A stretch of DNA of 14,998 bases from an uncultured Duncaniella sp. Lineage in GTDB: Bacteria > Bacteroidota > Bacteroidia > Bacteroidales > Muribaculaceae. Location of the stretch: NCBI GenBank assembly GCA_910588795.1, contig CAJURI010000055.1, forward strand, positions 1 to 14,998, read 5' to 3'. Below the pieces are notes generated by a model. It saw only the letters and a list, made by a program, of their open reading frames with translations. It searched no databases and was not told the origin of the DNA. The position numbers were made by a program, and so were the translations under genes. Positions within the stretch are counted from its first letter, which is position 1; every line of letters begins with the position of its first letter. Positions 8,476 to 14,998 of this stretch are shown in pieces.

Positions 8476-8522
8476 AGACTGATTCGGTATTGTCGGTCTA
8501 ACCGGCAATACTGAATCAGTCT
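8476..8522 (+). terminator. Strong stem-loop after susD, terminator or attenuator
   Basis: A 22-bp stem (arms 8476-8497 and 8501-8522), fully paired in RNA with two G-U pairs, closes on a 3-nt CTA sequence, so the innermost pairs probably open. It is followed by TTTT (8522-8525) and then AATAT. The U-run is short, so termination may be partial, which would lower expression of the lyase genes relative to susCD. An mRNA-stabilising 3' structure is an alternative. No TAnnTTTG promoter is visible between it and the next gene at 8556. Confidence 0.65.
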
Positions 8523-8555
8523 TTTAATATGTAATCCTAACAAATCATTAATGCA

Positions 8556-10292
8556 ATGAACCGCAGAAAAGCTTTAACGGCTCTCTTCTCACTCTCGGTC
8601 ATGGTTCCGGCAGCCGTGATGGCGCAGTATCCCCAGCTCAACGAAAAGGCGAGAAACGACTACAGCACCATGATCACAGCGGCCCGCCAGCATGCCGACT
8701 CGGCATGGGCCGTGGCCAAGCCCATAGTAGAAAAGGAGGCCCGCGAGGGTCGTCCGTATGTGCCCTGGGCTTCCCGCCCCGATGATCTCCTGAAGGCAAA
8801 TATCCCGGCATTCCCGGGAGCCGAGGGGGGAGGCATGTACACTCCCGGCGGACGCGGGGGCAAGGTGATCACCGTGACCAATCTCAACGACAGCGGCCCC
8901 GGATCGTTCCGCGAGGCTTGCGAGACGGGCGGAGCACGTATAGTGGTGTTCAACGTGGCCGGCGTGATCAATCTCAAGACTCCTCTCTATGTGCGCGCCC
9001 CCTACATCACTATAGCCGGACAGACAGCACCCGGCGACGGTGTGTGCATAGCCGGCGAATCGTTCCAGGTGGACACCCACGACGTGATAGTGCGCCACAT
9101 GCGCTTCCGCCGAGGCGACACACGCGTGCACAACCGCGAGGACTCCTTCGGAGGCAACCCGGTGGGCAATATCATGATCGACCACTGCTCGGCTGAGTGG
9201 GGCCTGGACGAGAACATCTCGTTCTACCGCCACATGTACGACCCCAGCGAGGGACAGTACAAGAGCACCGACCTGAAGCTCCCCACAGTGAATGTGACCA
9301 TACAGAACACTATCTCGGCCAAGGCTCTCGACACTTACAACCATGCTTTCGGCTCTACGCTCGGAGGCGAGAACTGCATGTTTGCCCGCAACCTCTGGGC
9401 AAGCAACTCGGGGCGCAACCCGTCGATAGGATGGAACGGCGTGTTCAACTTCGTCAACAATGTGGTGTACAACTGGGTGCACCGCTCGTCGGACGGCGGC
9501 GACTACACAGCCAAGTTCAACATGATCAACAACTACTATAAGCCCGGACCCGCCACTCCCAAGGAAGGAAATATCGGTCACCGCATACTCAAGCCCGAGG
9601 CCGGGCGCAGCAAGCTCGACCACAAAGTGTACGGACGCGTGTTTGCCGAGGGCAACATCATGGAAGGCTTCCCGGAGATCACAGCCGACAACTGGGCCGG
9701 CGGCATACAGATAGAGACTGATCCCGACTGCGGCGAGCACACCGCCTACATGCGCTCCAAGACACCGTTTGACATGCCCTACGTGCGCATATCATCGGCC
9801 GACGATGCCTACGACTATGTGCTCCGCAACGCCGGTGCCACCATCCCCTGCCGTGACATCATAGACCAGCGCATCATCGAGGAAGTAAGGACCGGTGTCC
9901 CCTACTACGACGAGAAGCTTGCCAAGAAGCATCACGGCGACATCAGCGGACTCTCGCCCAAATCGATGGGTGACGGACAGTTCAAGTATCGTCGCCTCCC
10001 CAAGGATTCCTACAAGCTCGGCATCATCACCGATCCGATGCAGATGGGCGGATATCCCGAATACAAGGGGACACCCTATGTGGACACTGACGGCGACGGC
10101 ATGCCCGACGCATGGGAGAAGGCCAACGGTCTCAACCCCAACGATCCCTCCGATGCCAACGGCGACTGCACCGGCGACGGATATACCAACATCGAGAAGT
10201 ATATCAACGGCATATCCACCAGGAACTATGTGGACTGGAAGGATCTGCGCAACAACTACGACACCCTTGCAGCCAAGGGAAAACTAATGTAA
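8556..10292 (+). CDS. Pectate lyase, polysaccharide lyase family 1 type
   Basis: A 578-residue secreted lyase expected to cleave alpha-1,4-galacturonan by beta-elimination with calcium. Residues 1-23 are a signal peptide (VMA/QYP) with no lipobox, so it is probably periplasmic. Residues 24-82 are a helical extension. The beta-helix begins at PAFPGAEGGGMYTPGGRGGKV (84-104). Family motifs are IMIDHCSAEWGLDENIS (206-222; D209, D218 and E219 are candidate calcium ligands) and NSGRNPSIG (284-292), where R287 matches the catalytic Arg of the R-x-P motif. The C-terminus carries calcium-binding DTDGDGMPD (510-518) and ANGDCTGDG (534-542) loops of thrombospondin type 3/dockerin-like kind, common in Bacteroidetes lyases. 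An ATG at 8551 meets a stop after one more codon, so 8556 is the start. DUF3826 follows after 16 nt. Exact subfamily and preference for pectate or methylated pectin are not readable. Confidence 0.9.
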   Translation: MNRRKALTALFSLSVMVPAAVMAQYPQLNEKARNDYSTMITAARQHADSAWAVAKPIVEKEAREGRPYVPWASRPDDLLKANIPAFPGAEGGGMYTPGGRGGKVITVTNLNDSGPGSFREACETGGARIVVFNVAGVINLKTPLYVRAPYITIAGQTAPGDGVCIAGESFQVDTHDVIVRHMRFRRGDTRVHNREDSFGGNPVGNIMIDHCSAEWGLDENISFYRHMYDPSEGQYKSTDLKLPTVNVTIQNTISAKALDTYNHAFGSTLGGENCMFARNLWASNSGRNPSIGWNGVFNFVNNVVYNWVHRSSDGGDYTAKFNMINNYYKPGPATPKEGNIGHRILKPEAGRSKLDHKVYGRVFAEGNIMEGFPEITADNWAGGIQIETDPDCGEHTAYMRSKTPFDMPYVRISSADDAYDYVLRNAGATIPCRDIIDQRIIEEVRTGVPYYDEKLAKKHHGDISGLSPKSMGDGQFKYRRLPKDSYKLGIITDPMQMGGYPEYKGTPYVDTDGDGMPDAWEKANGLNPNDPSDANGDCTGDGYTNIEKYINGISTRNYVDWKDLRNNYDTLAAKGKLM

Positions 10293-10308
10293 TCTCACCT
10301 GATAGGAT

Positions 10309-10974
10309 ATGAAAAAGTATCTCTTAGGAGTGCTCATAGCAGGGGCGTTCACCATGAATGCCCTCGCTGTGGACCTCAAGACCGAGGGCCGCGACCCGGC
10401 CTATGTGGAGTCGATCGTGAAACGCTCGCAGAAGATAGTCGACAAACTCGGCATAGAGGACGCCTCCAAGGCCAAGGATGTGACCAACATCATAGCCAAC
10501 CGCTACTTCAAGCTCAACGACATCTACGAGGCGCGCGACGCTAAGGTGAAGGCAGCCAAGGAGACCCTTACCGGGGATGCCAAAAACCAGGCCGTACAGG
10601 CAGCCCAGAACGAGAAGGATGCGGCACTCTACCGCTGCCACTTCGAGTTTCCCGCCGACCTGTCGCTCTATCTCACCCCCGCACAGATCGAGGCAGTGAA
10701 GGACGGCATGACCTACGGCGTGGTGAAGGTGACCTATGACTCCCACCTCGACATGATCCCCACCCTCACCGATGAGGAGAAGGCTCAGATAATGGCTTGG
10801 CTCATCGAAGCCCGCGAAATAGCCATCGATGCCGAGAACTCCAACAAGAAGCATGAGGCGTTCGGGAAATACAAGGGGAGGATCAACAACTATCTCGCCG
10901 CCCGCGGCTATGACCTCACCAAGGAGCGTGAGGCATGGTATGAGCGCATCAAGGCCCGCGGAGGAAAGATCTGA
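10309..10974 (+). CDS. DUF3826 domain-containing secreted protein
   Basis: A 221-residue protein with a signal peptide (1-20, cleavage after ALA) and no lipobox, so probably periplasmic. The mature part is highly charged and mainly alpha-helical, with helices at about 29-48, 53-105 and 155-217. Between them lies a conserved-looking segment with FEFPADLSLYLTPAQIEAVKDGMTYG (113-138). The match to DUF3826 is from memory of the family, whose members occur beside pectate lyases in Bacteroidetes; I know of no assigned reaction. LTPAQIEAVKDGM resembles segments in periplasmic helical proteins that sense or scavenge, but this is not evidence of such a role. AGGA lies 5-10 nt before the ATG, one of the few plausible ribosome-binding sites here. 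It starts 16 nt after the lyase gene, so the two are surely co-transcribed. Confidence 0.8.
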   Translation: MKKYLLGVLIAGAFTMNALAVDLKTEGRDPAYVESIVKRSQKIVDKLGIEDASKAKDVTNIIANRYFKLNDIYEARDAKVKAAKETLTGDAKNQAVQAAQNEKDAALYRCHFEFPADLSLYLTPAQIEAVKDGMTYGVVKVTYDSHLDMIPTLTDEEKAQIMAWLIEAREIAIDAENSNKKHEAFGKYKGRINNYLAARGYDLTKEREAWYERIKARGGKI

Positions 10975-10996
10975 GGATCCGGAAAAGAAAGTGTGA

Positions 10997-11025
10997 GGAG
11001 GGGGCACGCCCCCTCCCCTGCTTTT
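10997..11025 (+). terminator. GC-rich hairpin after the DUF3826 gene
   Basis: GGAGGGGGC (10997-11005) pairs with GCCCCCTCC (11008-11016); the innermost pair probably opens to give a CACG loop. After CCTGC it is followed by TTTT (11022-11025). The stem is stable but the U-run is displaced and short, so it may be a weak terminator, a pause site or an mRNA-stability element in the 143-nt gap before the last gene. Confidence 0.45.
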
Positions 11026-11117
11026 ATAGGAAGCTTGATAACAAGCACTCATCCACTCAGGGCCAAACATATCATCCAATAGAACTATTAACTTAATCGG
11101 CCGCAGGCTGAACAAAA

Positions 11118-14100
11118 ATGAATAAATCACTTCTATCAGGCGTAGTCTGTCTCGCATTGCTGTCATTCACAGCCGAGGGTTTCCCCCTGCAGGTGAAGGA
11201 CGGGAAAATCATCTATGAGACAGATGCGCAGGGCAACCGCACCCTCGACTATTCCTACTGCGGTTACCGCAACTCGTCGGTCCCCATACCCGACATCAAC
11301 AATGTGGTGGTGTCAGTGCCCTGGAAGGCCGGCGACAACACCGAACGCATACAGCGCGCCATCGACTATGCCTCGTCGCTGCCTGTGGGCAAGGACGGAT
11401 TCCGCGGCACAGTGCTCCTCGACAAGGGGGTGTACGAGATCAGCGGCAGTCTGCGCATCTCGGCATCGGGCGTAGTGCTCCGGGGCCGCGGGGAGGGTGT
11501 CACGACCATAAAGAAGAACGGTGTTGACCGTGGCGCGCTCCTATATGTGGAAGGGGTGTATGATCCGGTGGTCACCGACACTGTCACCATCACATCGGGC
11601 TATGTGCCTGTCAACGGCAGGACATTCAGCGTGGACCGCTCCGGCAAGCTCGCCGCAGGTGAACGCGCGTTCATACTGCGCCCCTCATCCAAGGAGTGGA
11701 TCGAATCCATCGGATGCGACATCTTCGGAGGTGGCATAAGTGCCCTCGGATGGAAACCCGGCGACGTGGACATGCGCTGGGACCGCAACATATCGGCTGT
11801 GAACGGCAACGAGGTCACCATAGACTCCCCCGTGAGCATGGCTCTCGACAGCAAGTGGGGGATATCGCAGCTCCTCACCTACACATGGAAGGGACGCATC
11901 TCGGATGTGGGTGTGGAGTATCTCTCGCTCATGTCGGACTATGACAGGAAGTATCCCAAGGACGAGGACCACTGCTGGGACGGCATAAGCGTGTCAAACG
12001 CCGAGAACTGCTGGGTGCGGCAGGTCGATTTCAAACATTTTGCCGGAAGCGCGGTGATACTGCAGCCCACGGCATCACGCATCACCGTGGAGGACTGTGT
12101 GTCAACCGATCCGGTATCGGAGATCGGAGGCATGCGCCGGTCCACATTCCACACGCTCGGACAGGAGACACTGTTCCAGCGTTGCTACTCTGACCATGGC
12201 ATCCACGACTTCGCGGCAGGCATGTATGCCCCCGGGCCTAACGCCTTCGTGCAGTGCGACTCACACGAATCGTTCGGCTACAGCGGAGCTAACGACGCCT
12301 GGGCACCCGGACTGCTCTTCGACATAGTGAATATCGACGGTAACAACCTCGCATTCAAGAATCTGTGGCACAACAAGAACGGTGGCGGCTGGAACACCGG
12401 CAACTCCACCTTCTGGCAGTGCACGGCCTCAGAGATAGAGTGTTTCTCACCTGCTCAGGACGCCAAGAACATGGCTTACGGCTGTTGGGCACAGTTCGTC
12501 GGCGACGGTGAATGGGCCCAGTCCAACAACCATGTGCAGCCGCGCAGCCTCTTCTATGCTCAGCTCGCCGAACGCCTCGGCAAAGAGGTGCCCGAAACGC
12601 AGTCGCGCATCCTGCCCATGCCCACCAACGCCACAAGCAGCCCCACCGTAGAGGCAGCCATGCAGCTCGCCAAAGAGGCCTATACCCCACGCCTCACCAT
12701 GACGAAATGGGTGGCTGATGCCCCGTTCACGGCCTCAGTCTCGGCCGACGGCGCAAAGACAGTGGATGACATCAAGGTGAAGCAGCCGCGCATAGCCCGG
12801 GCTCCCGAACACCGTTATGACATAATCAACGGTGTCATAGTGCTGGACGGAGCCACGCTTACAGGCGGACGCCAGGAGGTGCCTTGGTGGAACGGCAAGA
12901 TAAAGCCAAGCTACACAATCAAGGCAAAGCCTCACGTCACCCGATTCGTGCCCGGACGCGAAGGGCTCGGCCTGACCGACCGCATAGACTCCACACTCGC
13001 ATACATGGACGAGAAAAACATTGTGGCTCTCGACCACAACTACGGTCTGTGGCTTGACCGCCGCCGCGATGACCATGAGCGCATACGCCGCCCCAACGGC
13101 GATGTATGGGCACCGTTCTACGAGCAGCCGTTCAGCCGCAGCGGCGAGGGCACTGCATGGGACGGAATGAGCCTCTATGACCTCCGACGCCCCAATGCGT
13201 GGTACTGGAGCCGCCTCGACGAGTTTGCCGACAAGGGTGCCGAGAGCGGCAAAGTGCTCTTCAACCAACACTATTTCCAGCACAACATCCTCGAGGCCGG
13301 AGCCCACTGGGTGGACTCACCGTGGCGTTCGTCCAACAACATCAATGCCACCGACCTTCCGGAGCCGGTGCCGTTTGCAGGAGACAAGCGCATCTTTGTG
13401 GCTGATATGTTCTACGATGTCAATCATCCCGTACGCCGCGACCTTCACCGCAACTATATACGCATGAACCTCGAACAGCTCGGCGACGATCCCAACGTGA
13501 TACACTTCATAAGTGCCGAATATACAGGCCCGCTGCACTTCACCGAGTTCTGGCTCGATGAGATCGCCGCATGGGAAAAGGAGACCGGCAAGGATGTGAA
13601 AGTGGCTCTGAGCGCGACCAAGGATGTTCAGGACGCCATACTCGCCAATCCCAGATACAAGGATGTGGTGGACATCATAGACATACGTTACTGGCACTAC
13701 AAGACCGACGGACTCTATGCGCCCGAAGGTGGGAAGAATCTCGCCCCGCGCCAGCACGCCCGTAAGATGAAGGTGGGCAAAGTGACTTTCGACGAGGCTT
13801 ACAAGGCTGTGAGCGAATATCGCGAGAAATATCCCGATAAGGCTGTCACGTACTACGCGCAGAACTATCCCGATATGGCATGGGCGGTGTTCATGGCAGG
13901 AGGCTCGCTCGCCGGCATACCGCAGACCGACCGTGATTTCCTCACCGAAGCCGCCGGAATGAAGGCTATAGGCACTCCCGACAACAATTACCGTATGCTC
14001 GGAAAGCAGGACGGATGCATTGTCTACTCCAAGGGGGCGGGCAACATTGATGTCAGCCTCGCTCCGGGCAAATACATGCTCACATCCATCAATCCCAAAA

Positions 14101-14201
14101 CCGGCGAGATGACAATCATAAACAAGAAACTCGCCGTAAAGAGCGACTACACTCTCACGACCCCCGATTCCGCCAAAGTATTCTGGTTCAAGAAAATTTG
14201 A
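11118..14201 (+). CDS. Beta-helix (DUF4955-like) plus TIM-barrel glycosidase-like (DUF6298-like) fusion protein
   Basis: A 1027-residue protein with a signal peptide (about 1-21) and no lipobox. Residues about 55-480 form a pectate-lyase-like parallel beta-helix: the opening DNTERIQRAIDYA and GTVLLDKGVYEISGSLRI is the standard start of a pectin-lyase-fold helix, and it ends with GWNTGNSTFWQCTASEI and GCWAQFVGDG. This part resembles DUF4955. After a linker (about 500-560), residues about 565-945 look like a TIM barrel of the glycoside hydrolase A clan, resembling DUF6298: NIVALDHNYGLWLDRR, FNQHYFQHNILEAGAHWVDSPWR, VIHFISAEYTGP (E801) and VDIIDIRYWHYKTDG (D855). E801 at a strand end is the best catalytic acid/base candidate. 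Residues about 950-1027 look like a small beta-sandwich. Family names are from memory. The protein may cleave side chains or oligomers released by the PL1 enzyme. The gene is GC-rich and starts in an A-rich context. Confidence 0.75.
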   Translation: MNKSLLSGVVCLALLSFTAEGFPLQVKDGKIIYETDAQGNRTLDYSYCGYRNSSVPIPDINNVVVSVPWKAGDNTERIQRAIDYASSLPVGKDGFRGTVLLDKGVYEISGSLRISASGVVLRGRGEGVTTIKKNGVDRGALLYVEGVYDPVVTDTVTITSGYVPVNGRTFSVDRSGKLAAGERAFILRPSSKEWIESIGCDIFGGGISALGWKPGDVDMRWDRNISAVNGNEVTIDSPVSMALDSKWGISQLLTYTWKGRISDVGVEYLSLMSDYDRKYPKDEDHCWDGISVSNAENCWVRQVDFKHFAGSAVILQPTASRITVEDCVSTDPVSEIGGMRRSTFHTLGQETLFQRCYSDHGIHDFAAGMYAPGPNAFVQCDSHESFGYSGANDAWAPGLLFDIVNIDGNNLAFKNLWHNKNGGGWNTGNSTFWQCTASEIECFSPAQDAKNMAYGCWAQFVGDGEWAQSNNHVQPRSLFYAQLAERLGKEVPETQSRILPMPTNATSSPTVEAAMQLAKEAYTPRLTMTKWVADAPFTASVSADGAKTVDDIKVKQPRIARAPEHRYDIINGVIVLDGATLTGGRQEVPWWNGKIKPSYTIKAKPHVTRFVPGREGLGLTDRIDSTLAYMDEKNIVALDHNYGLWLDRRRDDHERIRRPNGDVWAPFYEQPFSRSGEGTAWDGMSLYDLRRPNAWYWSRLDEFADKGAESGKVLFNQHYFQHNILEAGAHWVDSPWRSSNNINATDLPEPVPFAGDKRIFVADMFYDVNHPVRRDLHRNYIRMNLEQLGDDPNVIHFISAEYTGPLHFTEFWLDEIAAWEKETGKDVKVALSATKDVQDAILANPRYKDVVDIIDIRYWHYKTDGLYAPEGGKNLAPRQHARKMKVGKVTFDEAYKAVSEYREKYPDKAVTYYAQNYPDMAWAVFMAGGSLAGIPQTDRDFLTEAAGMKAIGTPDNNYRMLGKQDGCIVYSKGAGNIDVSLAPGKYMLTSINPKTGEMTIINKKLAVKSDYTLTTPDSAKVFWFKKI

Positions 14202-14225
14202 CCGGTAAATAAGGCAATATAACCG

Positions 14226-14272
14226 AAATACGGCCCGAAAGCTCTAATCAAGACTTTTGGGCCGTATTTTTT
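14226..14272 (+). terminator. Intrinsic terminator at the end of the glycan locus
   Basis: AAATACGGCCCGAAAG (14226-14241) pairs with CTTTTGGGCCGTATTT (14254-14269), with one G-U pair and a 12-nt loop, and a T-run follows to 14272. It lies 24 nt after the 1027-residue gene. Read on the minus strand it is followed by only a short T-run, so it may also help end the convergent permease transcript. The permease stop codon (14271-14273) overlaps its T-run. Confidence 0.85.
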
Positions 14273-14998
14273 ATGATACGCGTTTCCGTTTGTCAAAATT
14301 GGTTATAACCATCCCTATGATGATTACGCCCATCGCCACGACCTGTATCCATTTAAGCCTGTCAATACCCATCATGACAGCTGAAACAGTGGCAAAAACA
14401 GGTATCATATACTGATACAACGATACAAGTTCAGAGCCGATACGTTTTATAGCAGGCTGGACAAGGAAATAAGCAAGAAAGGTAGGGCAAATGAGTATGA
14501 ATGATATTTCAAGCCACGGTGTGATACTGTCCGTTTCAAATATAGGCATATACTGCATGCCGGGAACAAGAAAGAGTGCCGGGACCGCTGAAAAAAGGAA
14601 TACCCACCGCAACATGGTGACAGGGCGATATGTATGGCTCGGTTTTTCAAGAATAACCAGATACAAAGCATAGCAAACCGCAGAAGCTGTCGCAAGAAGA
14701 TTGCCTAAAAAATTATCACTGCCGCTCACTCCTCCCTTGCCATAAAGAATCACTATCAACGCTCCCGCAAAGGACACGAATACACCCACACATTCCAGCA
14801 ACGACGGACGTCTCTTCTGAAACAAGACACCGATCAGTATTACAAACATCGGCGGCAAGGTCATGATAATGGAAACGTCTATAGGATTACCGTAACGCAA
14901 TGACGTGACAAACAGATAAATGAAGCCGAACAGCCCAATAAATCCGCCCGATATAAGCCTGAGCCAATCATGAGGGTCAATGCGTTCACATTTCACAA
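14271..14998 (-). CDS. EamA/DMT-family permease, 5' end outside the window
   Basis: An inner-membrane permease of the drug/metabolite transporter superfamily, substrate unknown. About 241 residues are visible with eight hydrophobic segments (about 15-33, 40-58, 66-84, 94-115, 129-146, 162-179, 190-209 and 215-232). The first EamA repeat ends with RRPSLLECVGVFVSFAGALIVI; the second starts at FLGNLLATASAVCYALYLV and ends with KWIQVVAMGVIIIGMVI. Family members have ten helices and nearly 300 residues, so roughly the first two helices (some 60 residues) are missing. The GTG at 14996-14994 is therefore most likely an internal valine codon, not the start. The gene is convergent with the glycan locus and probably unrelated to it. 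Its composition is more AT-rich than the lyase genes. Confidence 0.85.
   Translation of the reverse strand, partial: VKCERIDPHDWLRLISGGFIGLFGFIYLFVTSLRYGNPIDVSIIMTLPPMFVILIGVLFQKRRPSLLECVGVFVSFAGALIVILYGKGGVSGSDNFLGNLLATASAVCYALYLVILEKPSHTYRPVTMLRWVFLFSAVPALFLVPGMQYMPIFETDSITPWLEISFILICPTFLAYFLVQPAIKRIGSELVSLYQYMIPVFATVSAVMMGIDRLKWIQVVAMGVIIIGMVITNFDKRKRVS

Noticed and set aside
8589..9740. 383-codon open frame on the minus strand, antisense to the pectate lyase gene
   Set aside because: The + strand has a complete PL1 protein with family motifs, and the antisense frame is open because of GC-rich codon bias. Its translation has no recognisable domain.
10324..11166. 280-codon minus-strand frame covering the DUF3826 gene and the following gap
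   Set aside because: It is antisense to a signal-peptide-bearing gene of a recognised family and shows no domain; its composition is that of a shadow frame.
12735..13757. Two minus-strand frames (12735-13307 and 13317-13757) inside the fusion gene
   Set aside because: Both lie fully antisense to a continuous 1027-residue coding sequence and have no recognisable motif.
14994..14996. GTG as the start codon of the permease
   Set aside because: Starting there would leave an eight-helix protein missing the first helices of the first EamA repeat. The open frame continues to the window edge, so the gene is most likely cut by the boundary.
1..14998. CRISPR arrays, tRNA or rRNA genes, insertion sequences, phage genes
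   Set aside because: No regularly spaced repeats, RNA-gene signatures, transposase, integrase or phage structural genes were found when reading both strands.

Overview
The window looks like chromosomal DNA of a gut-type Bacteroidales bacterium, most likely of the Muribaculaceae or a relative. The grounds are a SusC/SusD pair, several Bacteroidetes-restricted domains of unknown function, LSSC lipoboxes, weak or absent Shine-Dalgarno sequences, a TTTG/TAnnTTTG promoter, and GC-rich codon choice (CGC, CTC, ATA) in several genes. The family-level placement is inference.

Positions 1-451 hold no gene I can recognise. They contain a good candidate promoter (240-270), an inverted repeat just upstream of it (206-224), a short direct repeat pair, and a leader of about 175 nt. 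From 452 to 14201 seven genes lie on the + strand: a secreted xylose-isomerase-like TIM barrel protein (452-1330); a lipoprotein with an FN3-like domain and a beta-helix ending in DUF5123 (1395-2870), probably the surface glycan-binding protein; a SusC-type TonB-dependent transporter (2900-6208); a SusD-type lipoprotein (6222-8453); a PL1-type pectate lyase (8556-10292); a DUF3826 protein (10309-10974); and a 1027-residue protein joining a pectate-lyase-like beta-helix to a glycosidase-like TIM barrel (11118-14201). A shared terminator (14226-14272) separates this block from a convergent EamA/DMT permease whose 5' end lies outside the window.

Together the seven genes form a polysaccharide utilisation locus aimed at a pectic glycan (homogalacturonan or a galacturonate-rich backbone). 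The lipoproteins capture the glycan at the surface, SusC/SusD import oligosaccharides, and the PL1 enzyme and the beta-helix/TIM-barrel protein cut them, probably in the periplasm. The roles of the isomerase-like and DUF3826 proteins are unknown. No HTCS, ECF sigma factor or other regulator is present, and no GH28, GH88/GH105, or galacturonate catabolic genes, so this is part of a larger pathway. A strong hairpin between susD and the lyase gene could set different expression for the import and enzyme halves. Base composition changes between genes, suggesting a mosaic origin or different expression constraints. The least described elements are the 1027-aa fusion protein, DUF3826, and the isomerase-like protein with an apparently damaged metal site.
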